A stretch of 9,928 nucleotides of DNA from Kangiellaceae bacterium (GTDB taxonomy: Bacteria > Pseudomonadota > Gammaproteobacteria > Enterobacterales > Kangiellaceae): the NCBI GenBank assembly GCA_030148365.1, contig JASBTO010000238.1, positions 1 to 9,928 on the forward strand, in the 5' to 3' direction. Shown here piece by piece: positions 1-5,546 of this stretch. Each line of letters begins with the position of its first letter. Within the stretch, counting starts at the first letter, position 1. The position numbers were made by a program, and so were the translations under genes. A model generated the notes under the pieces. That model was not told the DNA's origin, did no database searches, and saw only the letters and a list, made by a program, of their open reading frames with translations.

Positions 1-50
1 GAACGAAGGAGGCGCGAGGCCTCGTAGGCGACGCGGAGGCCGTCGATCAT
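1..50 (-). CDS. Possible start of an unknown reverse-strand gene, cut by the window edge
   Basis: Read on the minus strand, an ATG at 50 opens a frame (MIDGLRVAYEASRLLR) that runs off the window at base 1. It is preceded by a purine-rich stretch (AAGGCGGAGGAG) that could be a ribosome binding site. The same frame is also open further upstream, so the true start is unsure. The composition is GC-rich, like the rest of 1-160 and unlike the genes after it. I do not recognise the protein. Only about 16 codons are visible, so this may not be a gene at all. Confidence 0.22.
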   Translation of the reverse strand, partial: MIDGLRVAYEASRLLR

Positions 51-92
51 CTCCTCCGCCTTCGGCTGCCGCGGCGGCTCGGGCTCGCTTGA

Positions 93-800
93 ATGGACGG
101 CGAAGACATGAGCAAAGCGGGCGGATGCCGGCGCCCTACCCGATCGAGCTTCGCGAACGAGCAGCCCGCGAGCAGCGACCGGAAGTCTCTCGAGCCGGTA
201 GTCAGCCACGGGATCCAGTCAATGTCCATCGGCTACCTGGTGAACCCGGATCAGGCCATGGTCTGGCGCGGCCCCATGGCGAGCGGCGCGCTGCAACAAC
301 TCATCAACGACACTCACTGGCAGGATCTGGATTACCTGATTGTGGACTTGCCGCCGGGCACCGGCGACATACAGCTGACCCTCGCCCAGAAGGTGCCGAT
401 CACCGCGGCGGTCATCGTCACCACGCCCCAGGATATTGCCCTGAGCGACGCCCGCAAGGCGGTCGCCATGTTCGAGAAAGTCAAAGTACCGGTACTCGGC
501 ATCATCGAGAACATGGCCGTACACATCTGCTCAAACTGCGGTCATGCCGAGCATATTTTCGGATCCGGTGGCGGCGAATTCCTGGCGGACAAATACGACG
601 TACCGCTGCTCGGCAGCTTGCCGCTGGCGCTGCAGATCCGGGAGCAGACCGATAGCGGGCGGCCCACCGTGATCGCGGATCCCGACGGTGACATCACCGG
701 CGCCTATCTGGACATTGCCCGGCGGGCCGCGGCGCGACTGTCCTTGCAAGCCCGCGACCATGGCGCCATCTTCCCGACAATAAGTATTGAAAATACCTGA
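93..800 (+). CDS. apbC: Mrp/ApbC family Fe-S cluster carrier ATPase, N-terminal half missing
   Basis: Mrp/ApbC proteins (about 350-370 residues in this group) are cytoplasmic P-loop ATPases that bind and transfer Fe-S clusters. Homology to the family is clear from about 160-190 onward: HGIQSMSIGYLV, then MVWRGPMASGAL, the Walker-B/switch segment DYLIVDLPPGTGD (PPGTGD at 351-368), TTPQDIAL, and the C-terminal HICSNCGH whose CxxC cysteines (codons 528 and 537) hold the cluster. The DUF59 domain and the Walker A loop GKGGVGKS are absent. The frame stays open upstream through non-Mrp sequence to an ATG at 93, with another at 108, so 93 is only the formal start. Without the P-loop the product could not bind ATP normally. 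dcd follows after 18 bases, a pairing known from other gammaproteobacteria. The truncation may be real or a contig-end artefact. Confidence 0.85.
   Translation: MDGEDMSKAGGCRRPTRSSFANEQPASSDRKSLEPVVSHGIQSMSIGYLVNPDQAMVWRGPMASGALQQLINDTHWQDLDYLIVDLPPGTGDIQLTLAQKVPITAAVIVTTPQDIALSDARKAVAMFEKVKVPVLGIIENMAVHICSNCGHAEHIFGSGGGEFLADKYDVPLLGSLPLALQIREQTDSGRPTVIADPDGDITGAYLDIARRAAARLSLQARDHGAIFPTISIENT
125..178 (+). mobile_element. Possible N-terminal remnant of an IS630-type transposase
   Basis: The + strand frame from the ATG at 125 reads MPAPYPIELRERAARE. This resembles the opening of many IS630-family transposases (typically an M-x-P/A-Y-S-x-D/E-L-R-E-R-V pattern). The resemblance lasts only about 16 residues, after which the DNA becomes mrp in another frame. 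No terminal inverted repeat or target duplication is visible. It may be a relic of an insertion that removed the mrp 5' end, a chimeric join in the assembly, or chance similarity in GC-rich DNA. Confidence 0.25.
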
Positions 801-818
801 ATCAGGACCCTGAAAAAC

Positions 819-1385
819 ATGAGTATAAAATCCGATAAATGGATCCGCAGAATGGCCGAGCAACAAGGCATGATTGATCCCTTCGCACCCGACCAGGTGC
901 GCTATCAGGGCGATCACCGGCTGGTCTCCTACGGTACGTCCAGCTACGGCTACGACGTGCGCTGCGCCGATGAATTCAAGATTTTCACCAATATCAATTC
1001 GGCGGTGGTCGACCCCAAGGCCTTCGACAAGAACAGCTTCGTCGACTTCAAGGGCGATGTTTGCATCATTCCGCCCAATTCCTTTGCCCTGGCCCGCACC
1101 GTGGAATATTTCCGCATTCCCCGCAGCGTGCTGACCATGTGTCTCGGCAAGTCCACCTATGCCCGCTGCGGTATTATTGTCAATGTGACGCCGCTGGAGC
1201 CGGAGTGGGAGGGGCATGTAACCCTCGAGTTTTCCAACACCACGCCGCTGCCGGCCAAGATTTACGCCAACGAAGGCGTTGCCCAGATGCTGTTTTTTGA
1301 GTCGGACGAAATCTGCGAAACCTCCTACAAGGATCGGGGCGGCAAATACATGGGCCAGACCGGCGTCACCCTGCCACAAACCTGA
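819..1385 (+). CDS. dcd: dCTP deaminase
   Basis: This enzyme deaminates dCTP to dUTP and ammonia, supplying dUTP (then dUMP) for thymidylate synthesis in the cytoplasm. The 188-residue product matches the Dcd family over its whole length. It begins MSIKSDKWIRRMAEQ and ends DRGGKYMGQTGVTLPQT. Diagnostic blocks are SSYGYDVRCADEF (41-53), GKSTYARCG (110-118, with the active-site Ser112 and Arg116) and EWEGHVTLEFSNTT (129-142, with the expected catalytic Glu137). The family is a homotrimer related to dUTPase. A GGA-containing stretch about nine bases before ATG 819 can serve as ribosome binding site. It starts 18 bases after mrp and ends 9 bases before the next gene, so it is probably co-transcribed with both. 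It looks intact and ordinary. Confidence 0.96.
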   Translation: MSIKSDKWIRRMAEQQGMIDPFAPDQVRYQGDHRLVSYGTSSYGYDVRCADEFKIFTNINSAVVDPKAFDKNSFVDFKGDVCIIPPNSFALARTVEYFRIPRSVLTMCLGKSTYARCGIIVNVTPLEPEWEGHVTLEFSNTTPLPAKIYANEGVAQMLFFESDEICETSYKDRGGKYMGQTGVTLPQT

Positions 1386-1394
1386 GGAGTGTCC

Positions 1395-1745
1395 ATGACC
1401 GATACCAATGAGCGCAATGCCTGGATCCGCGCCCAGGTCAATAAGTGGGGACTGCCGATCAGCCTGATCGGAGTCTGTCTGCTGATCCCGGTGGTGGCCA
1501 TGCGCACCCAGCTCAGTGAATCCGGCGACAACTTCTGGTGGCTGGTGGGCAGCGCCGCCCTGTTGCTGGTCATCTGGCCGTTTCTGGTGCGGGCCCTGGC
1601 AAGGCGCCGGTGGCAGGCTGGCACCGCCCAGCCGGCGGCTCCGGAAGCACGGGACAATACGCGCAACATGAACATCTGGACCTCACCCTTCATCTGGCTG
1701 GGTGTGCCGCTGTTTATCTATATGTTCTGGAAGTTCTTCGGTTAG
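1395..1745 (+). CDS. Small predicted membrane protein, unknown function
   Basis: I do not recognise this 116-residue protein. It has three likely membrane helices, at about residues 18-36, 48-66 and 97-113. A basic, Pro/Ala-rich linker (RALARRRWQ, then QPAAPEAR) lies between helices two and three. The C-terminus is aromatic and hydrophobic (FIYMFWKFFG). The start is ATG 1395, because a good ribosome binding site (GAGGAG, 1384-1389) sits five bases upstream. An in-frame GTG at 1389 lies within that site and is less likely. It follows dcd by nine bases, so it is probably its operon partner, though no functional link to dCTP metabolism is evident. Codon usage looks like its neighbours. Confidence 0.75.
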   Translation: MTDTNERNAWIRAQVNKWGLPISLIGVCLLIPVVAMRTQLSESGDNFWWLVGSAALLLVIWPFLVRALARRRWQAGTAQPAAPEARDNTRNMNIWTSPFIWLGVPLFIYMFWKFFG

Positions 1746-1842
1746 AGCGGAACGCGCGGGAGCTATGGCGCGCACCGGGCCTTCACACAAGTGTCATGTT
1801 GTCGGGTTACTCTGCGCGCTTTAATAAGAGGGAATTTACGAC
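1746..1842. other. Intergenic stretch before the TolA-like gene
   Basis: These 97 bases contain no convincing promoter. The best -10 (TTTAAT, 1820-1825) would place the transcript start on the ribosome binding site, and its possible -35 (TTGTCG, 1799-1804) is only 15 bases away. No terminator is seen. The gene may be read from the dcd transcript. Confidence 0.4.
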
Positions 1843-2196
1843 ATGAAGAAACTGTCTCTGTGGCTTCTGCTGCTCATCACCTCGCCGATACTGTTCGCCG
1901 GGTTGCCGGCCGCCGGGACCGCCGAAGCCGCCGCCGATCGGATCTGGCAGCATATTCATGCTCACTGGCAATTGCCTGACGGGATCCGTGCCGGACTGTC
2001 CTGCGATATTGCCCTGGAGGTCACTCACCAGGGCTATTTGCTCGAGATTGATCTGGAGGATTGCACCGAGGCCGCCGCGCTGCAAAAGTCGGCCATTGAA
2101 GCGGTGGCCAGATCTCTGCCGTTACCGATGCCCGTCAATGAAGCGACCTACCGGAAACTGCGCAACCTGACGGTGACTTTCCGTACCGAAACCTGA
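1843..2196 (+). CDS. Secreted protein resembling the TolA C-terminal domain (stand-alone)
   Basis: The 117-residue product starts with a signal peptide (MKKLSLWLLLLITSPILFAG, probable cleavage near AEA, about residue 29). The mature part resembles domain III of TolA. An amphipathic segment IWQHIHAHWQLPDG leads into GLSCDIALEVTHQGYLLEIDLEDC and then an Ala-rich helix, SLPLPMP (91-97), and a final strand LTVTFRTE. In TolA this domain ends a long coiled-coil protein anchored in the inner membrane and contacts TolB, Pal and colicins or phage proteins. Here the membrane anchor and coiled coil are missing, leaving a small periplasmic protein. Cys54 and Cys74 may form a disulfide. ATG 1843 is preceded by AGAGGGAA at about ten bases. 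It ends 23 bases from the convergent DUF3108 gene. Function is unknown, and family assignment rests on pattern recognition. Confidence 0.7.
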   Translation: MKKLSLWLLLLITSPILFAGLPAAGTAEAAADRIWQHIHAHWQLPDGIRAGLSCDIALEVTHQGYLLEIDLEDCTEAAALQKSAIEAVARSLPLPMPVNEATYRKLRNLTVTFRTET

Positions 2197-2219
2197 CGAC
2201 CCTGTTTTACTGATCGGCA

Positions 2220-2939
2220 TCAAAGCGCCGGGTCTACCCGGGCCGCGCTGATCAGGAAGCCGTCGCCCTCATCGGAATCGCTGATTTGCAGCAACAGGTT
2301 GCGGGCTCCGCGAGCGAACCAGTAATAGGTGATATCCTCATCGCCGCTCTCCCGGAAACTCACCTTGTCGGTTTCAAAAGAGCCCGCCGGCGTGGTTAGG
2401 GTTTCCTGCCCCAGTTTTTGGAAGTGGAATTCCCGCACCCGGCCCCGGTAGCTGACCTGCAAGGTTCCGGATTCCCGTCCGGCTGTCAGTGCCTGCCGGA
2501 TCGCGAGGCTGGCGCTCAACCGATCCACCGCATTGTCCGGCAGCGGCAGTTCCCAGGTCCGATCCTTGTCGGTACGCTTGCCGGTTTCCATTTTCCTTTG
2601 CCAGTCGAAATGCTGCTCGATCAGGCGCTCGCCCTTGAAGGAGCTTTCCGTGAGGTAGCGATACTCCAATGGCTGCGGCGCCTGGTTGCGCCAGCGAAAC
2701 AGGGATGACTCGTCGCGCTTGTCGCGAACCAGAAAGGCCTCCAGTTCAGAACTCATGGTCAGCCGCCAGGTATCGCCGTCCGCAGGCTCCAGGTGGCGCC
2801 GGGCGCTGCCCAGCACTTTGCCTCCCCGGCTGACCTGGTAGTCGATAGTCAGAGGTTGCAGTTCGAGGGCATCTGCGGCCAAAGCCGGGGTCAGGGCACC
2901 GGACAGGCCGAACAGTAAAGAGGTGACAATCAGTCGCAT
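2220..2939 (-). CDS. DUF3108 domain periplasmic protein
   Basis: The 239-residue protein has a clear signal peptide (MRLIVTSLLFGLSGALTPALA, cleavage expected after residue 21). The mature part matches the DUF3108 pattern: an opening strand LTIDYQVSRGGKVLGSARRHLE, a central run of Tyr/Ser/Arg-rich strands, DRLSASLAIRQAL, and near the end TTPAGSFETDKV and YYWFARGARNLLLQI. DUF3108 proteins are predicted beta-rich envelope proteins of unknown function, often encoded beside purN in gammaproteobacteria. The ATG at 2939 overlaps the end of purN by ten bases (2930-2939), which indicates translational coupling. No terminator is visible in the 23 bases before the convergent gene. The family call is fairly secure and the role is unknown. 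Confidence 0.85.
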   Translation of the reverse strand: MRLIVTSLLFGLSGALTPALAADALELQPLTIDYQVSRGGKVLGSARRHLEPADGDTWRLTMSSELEAFLVRDKRDESSLFRWRNQAPQPLEYRYLTESSFKGERLIEQHFDWQRKMETGKRTDKDRTWELPLPDNAVDRLSASLAIRQALTAGRESGTLQVSYRGRVREFHFQKLGQETLTTPAGSFETDKVSFRESGDEDITYYWFARGARNLLLQISDSDEGDGFLISAARVDPAL

Positions 2940-3565
2940 GACACAGAGGTTTCCGCTTCGGGAGGATCAAGCTGTATCTTGCCATTGCGGTACTGAAGGC
3001 GACCTGAACAGAACCAGTCGACGACTTGCGGATACAAGCGGTGTTCGAGGATTTTGACCCGGTCCGCCAAGGTCGCTTCCGTATCCCCGGCCTCGACCGT
3101 CAGCTTTTCCTGGGCGACGACGGGACCGCCATCAAGCTCCGCGGTCACGAAATGTACGCTTGAGCCATGTTCGCGATCGCCGTTGGCGAGGGCTTGCCGG
3201 TGGGTGTGCAGGCCCCGGTATTTCGGCAACAGAGAGGGATGGATATTGAGCATGCGGCCTTCAAAGCGGGCCACAAAATCCGGTGTCAGAATGCGCATGA
3301 AGCCGGCCAGGAGGATCAGATCCGGTTCGAGCCGCTCCAGTTGGCGAGTCAGTTCCGATTCGAAACTCGTGCGGTCGGCATGGAGCCGGTGGTCGACGAC
3401 GATATCCGGGATGCCGGCGCGGCGGGCGCGTTCAAGGCCATAGGCATCGGGCCGGTTGCTGATTACGCCGCAAACCCGGCCATGGATTCGGCCCTCGTGA
3501 CAGGCGTCGATAATGGCCTGCAGATTACTGCCGCTTCCGGAAATCAGCACCACAATGTTGCGCAT
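2930..3565 (-). CDS. purN: Phosphoribosylglycinamide formyltransferase (GART)
   Basis: PurN transfers a formyl group from 10-formyltetrahydrofolate to glycinamide ribonucleotide, the third step of de novo purine synthesis. The 211-residue length is normal. The N-terminal ISGSGSNLQAI (8-18) is the phosphate-binding loop. LLAGFMRILTP (85-94) lines the folate pocket. MLNIHPSLLPKYRGLHTH (105-122) carries the catalytic Asn107 and His109, and HFVTAELDGGPVV (138-150) supplies Asp145, matching the Asn/His/Asp triad of the E. coli enzyme. It begins 14 bases after purM and overlaps the DUF3108 gene by ten bases, so all three are probably one transcript. Its product feeds later steps, with PurM acting two steps on. 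Nothing is unusual in the sequence. Confidence 0.96.
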   Translation of the reverse strand: MRNIVVLISGSGSNLQAIIDACHEGRIHGRVCGVISNRPDAYGLERARRAGIPDIVVDHRLHADRTSFESELTRQLERLEPDLILLAGFMRILTPDFVARFEGRMLNIHPSLLPKYRGLHTHRQALANGDREHGSSVHFVTAELDGGPVVAQEKLTVEAGDTEATLADRVKILEHRLYPQVVDWFCSGRLQYRNGKIQLDPPEAETSVSCD

Positions 3566-3579
3566 GGGAATTTGCCGGA

Positions 3580-4617
3580 TCAGCGCATTTCGACCTGGGC
3601 TTCGTCGCCCTGGCGGTCGGCTATCCGGCCCAGTTTCCAGGCTTGCTCACCGCGCTCGCTGAGGAAGGCAATGGCGCTGTCGGCATCACTGGCGGGAACC
3701 GCCAGCACCATACCGATACCGCAGTTGAAGGTCCGGTACATCTCATCAGTGGCGACGTTGCCGGCCTGTTGCAGCCACTGGAAGACGGGCGGCAGTTCCC
3801 AGCTTTGGGTATCGATCACGGCCTTGGCGGAGTCAGGCAGAACCCGGGGAATATTTTCCAGGAGTCCGCCACCGGTGATATGGGCCATGGCATGAACCGG
3901 TTGCTTGCGATAAAGCTCCAGCAGCGACTTCACGTAGATGCGGGTCGGTTCCATGAGCGCCTCGCTGAGGCGGACGCCGCCAACGTCCTGATCCAGATCC
4001 GCGTCATTGACGTCGATGATTTTTCGGATCAGGGAATAGCCGTTGGAGTGGGGGCCGGACGAGGCCATGGCAATCAGGACGTCGTCGCTGCTGACCTTGC
4101 TGCCGTCGATGATCCGGGGCTTGTCGACGATACCGACGCAAAAACCCGCCAGATCATAATCGTCGCCTTCGTACATGCCGGGCATTTCCGCGGTTTCGCC
4201 GCCAATCAGGGCACAGCCGGCCAACTCGCAGCCTTGTCCGATGCCGCCGACCACCGAGGATGCCGTATCGATATCCAGTTTGCCGGTCGCGTAATAATCG
4301 AGGAAGAAGAGGGGTTCCGCACCCTGCACAATCAGATCGTTGACGCACATGGCCACCAGATCGATGCCGACCGTATCATGCTTGCCGAGATTCAGGGCCA
4401 GGCGTAATTTGGTGCCGACGCCGTCAGTACCGGCAACAAGCGCAGGCTCGGAATAGCCTTTGGGCAGATCGAAGAGGGCACCGAATCCGCCGAGCCCGGT
4501 AAGGACTTCCGGCCGGAAGGTTTTTTTGGCGACACTCTTGATACGCTCAACCAGGGCATTGCCCGCGTCTATGTCCACGCCTGCGTCTTTATAACTCAGG
4601 GATTTGCTGTCGGTCAT
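3580..4617 (-). CDS. purM: Phosphoribosylformylglycinamidine cyclo-ligase (AIR synthetase)
   Basis: PurM uses ATP to close the imidazole ring of formylglycinamidine ribonucleotide, giving aminoimidazole ribonucleotide in de novo purine synthesis. From ATG 4617 the product has 345 residues, the same length as the E. coli enzyme, and starts MTDSKSLSYKDAGVDIDAGN like it. Motifs in order: GTDGVGTK (63-70), the family signature DYYATGKLD (107-115), GGETAEMPGMY (139-149), SGPHSNGYS (187-195) and HITGGGLLENIPRVLP (246-261). An in-frame ATG at 4677 would add 20 unrelated residues and is rejected. The ribosome binding site before 4617 is weak. It is the first gene of purM-purN-DUF3108, and the preceding OmpA gene ends in its own terminator, so purM should have its own promoter. 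Confidence 0.97.
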   Translation of the reverse strand: MTDSKSLSYKDAGVDIDAGNALVERIKSVAKKTFRPEVLTGLGGFGALFDLPKGYSEPALVAGTDGVGTKLRLALNLGKHDTVGIDLVAMCVNDLIVQGAEPLFFLDYYATGKLDIDTASSVVGGIGQGCELAGCALIGGETAEMPGMYEGDDYDLAGFCVGIVDKPRIIDGSKVSSDDVLIAMASSGPHSNGYSLIRKIIDVNDADLDQDVGGVRLSEALMEPTRIYVKSLLELYRKQPVHAMAHITGGGLLENIPRVLPDSAKAVIDTQSWELPPVFQWLQQAGNVATDEMYRTFNCGIGMVLAVPASDADSAIAFLSERGEQAWKLGRIADRQGDEAQVEMR

Positions 4618-4687
4618 GGTAGGAATTTCTCTGCGGCCCGGCGGCTGCCTTGTTGAAAAGGACGGCAATTTTACCAAGTCGGCAGCG

Positions 4688-4693
4688 ATTATG
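4688..4693 (-). promoter_or_regulatory. Candidate purM promoter -10 element
   Basis: On the minus strand CATAAT lies about 70 bases before the purM start, inside the 4618-4766 intergenic stretch and downstream of the OmpA-gene terminator. No convincing -35 hexamer is seen at 16-18 bases (TTATTT at best, overlapping the terminator T-tract). A promoter is expected here because purM follows a terminator, but this particular site is a weak guess. Confidence 0.25.
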
Positions 4694-4708
4694 GCAGGGG
4701 AAGAGCAG

Positions 4709-4740
4709 GAAAAATAACGGCGCGTCGAATGACGCGCCGT
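4709..4740 (-). terminator. Intrinsic terminator of the OmpA-family lipoprotein gene
   Basis: A perfect 10-bp stem (ACGGCGCGTC at 4717-4726 against GACGCGCCGT at 4731-4740) has a 4-base loop. On the minus strand it is followed by TATTTTT (4710-4716 read in reverse). It begins 26 bases after the lipoprotein stop codon. The orientation of the T-run shows that it stops leftward transcription, separating that gene from purM. Confidence 0.88.
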
Positions 4741-4766
4741 CGATCAGGCATTCACGGGATTATTGA

Positions 4767-5432
4767 TCAGCCTTGCTGGACCGCATCGATGGTCAACTCA
4801 ACCCGGCGATTCTGGGCCCGGCCGGCGGTCGAATCATTACTGGCCACCGGATAGGCTTCACCAAATCCTTCCGGAACCAGGCGTTGCGCCGCGACGCCCC
4901 GGCCCGACAAATAGTCGGCAACGCTGCGGGCCCGATCCCGGGACAGGCGCAGGTTATAGTCATCGGCGCCGGTGGAGTCGGTAAATCCGGCAATCCGCAT
5001 CCGGGTGTCTTCATACTTGGCGAGCACCTTGGCGACGGAATCCAGTACCGAATAGAATTCGCTGCGGATCGAGTATTCGTTGGTGTTGAAAGTGATGTTG
5101 CCGGGCATGATCAGCTTGATCTGATCGCCAACCCGTTCGACGCCAACGCCTGTGCCCTGCAGTTCCTGGCGCAGCTCCGACTCCTGGTGATCCATGTAAG
5201 CGCCGACGCCGGCGCCGATTGCGCCACAGCCCGCTGCCGCGTTGCGGGCCCGCTTGCTGCTTTCCGTGGCGCCGATGAGGCCGCACACGACCGCGCCGAT
5301 AGAGCCGTACTTGACGGACTTGCGGGTTTGTTCTTCGCCGGTGTAGGGGTTGGTAGTCGTGCAGGCGCCGAGCACTGCAAAGCAGGCGGCGGCGGTGAGG
5401 CTGGTGCGCAAAACAGTTTTCAATCGGGTCAT
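4767..5432 (-). CDS. OmpA-family outer membrane lipoprotein (YiaD-like)
   Basis: The 221-residue protein has a lipoprotein signal peptide ending in the lipobox LGAC (lipidated Cys24). Residue +2 is Thr, so outer membrane sorting is expected. A glycine-zipper region (about 43-79, YGSIGAVVCGLIGA then AAAGCGAIGAGVGAYMD) follows, with a Lys/Arg-rich segment between its halves. An OmpA-like peptidoglycan-binding domain spans about 109-218. It contains FTDSTGADDYNLRLSRDRA, whose Asp152 and Arg167 are the expected diaminopimelate contacts, and ends AGRAQNRRVELTI. Such proteins tie the outer membrane to the cell wall. ATG 5432 has a strong ribosome binding site (GAGGAGA, seven bases away). The gene has its own promoter-like region and terminator, so it is probably monocistronic. 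YiaD/OprL-type relatives vary, hence no symbol. Confidence 0.92.
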   Translation of the reverse strand: MTRLKTVLRTSLTAAACFAVLGACTTTNPYTGEEQTRKSVKYGSIGAVVCGLIGATESSKRARNAAAGCGAIGAGVGAYMDHQESELRQELQGTGVGVERVGDQIKLIMPGNITFNTNEYSIRSEFYSVLDSVAKVLAKYEDTRMRIAGFTDSTGADDYNLRLSRDRARSVADYLSGRGVAAQRLVPEGFGEAYPVASNDSTAGRAQNRRVELTIDAVQQG

Positions 5433-5443
5433 AACTTTCTCCT

Positions 5444-5457
5444 CGTTACTTGTAACG
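5444..5457. repeat. Perfect dyad in the 5' leader of the OmpA lipoprotein gene
   Basis: CGTTAC-TT-GTAACG is a 6-bp perfect inverted repeat with a 2-base centre, located directly upstream of the GAGGAGA ribosome binding site. It lies downstream of the likely transcription start, so it could be an operator or, in RNA, a small hairpin beside the ribosome binding site. Confidence 0.45.
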
Positions 5458-5489
5458 CCGAATCAATGGCAGATATTTTTGTGGTGTCG

Positions 5490-5528
5490 AGTATATCCTA
5501 GTTCCTCGCAACTGAATGTAAACTGAAT
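5490..5528 (-). promoter_or_regulatory. Putative activator-dependent promoter of the OmpA lipoprotein gene
   Basis: On the minus strand TATACT (5490-5495) is a good -10 hexamer about 60 bases before the start codon. No -35 hexamer stands at 16-18 bases. The -35 region is instead covered by two perfect copies of ATTCAGTT (5521-5528 and 5510-5517) at an 11-bp pitch. That geometry resembles OmpR/PhoB-type direct repeats that replace the -35 element. The -10 call is fair, and the regulator is inference. Confidence 0.45.
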
Positions 5529-5546
5529 CCCGGTTCGCCTGTCTGT

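Noticed and set aside
531..1379. Long minus-strand open frame (282 codons) opposite mrp and dcd
   Set aside because: It is antisense to two well-supported genes, has no recognisable domain and no ribosome binding site, and reflects the codon bias of the GC-rich + strand genes.
2228..2241. CCGGGT-CT-ACCCGG as a terminator between the convergent TolA-like and DUF3108 genes
   Set aside because: The loop is only two bases, no T-run follows on either strand, and it lies within the last codons of the DUF3108 gene.
4618..4677. N-terminal extension of PurM from ATG 4677
   Set aside because: The 20 extra residues have no match to PurM, and the family start MTDSKSLSYKDAG lies at 4617.
4773..5501. Plus-strand frame (242 codons) opposite the OmpA lipoprotein gene
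   Set aside because: The minus-strand frame has a lipobox, OmpA motifs, ribosome binding site and terminator. The plus frame has none of these.
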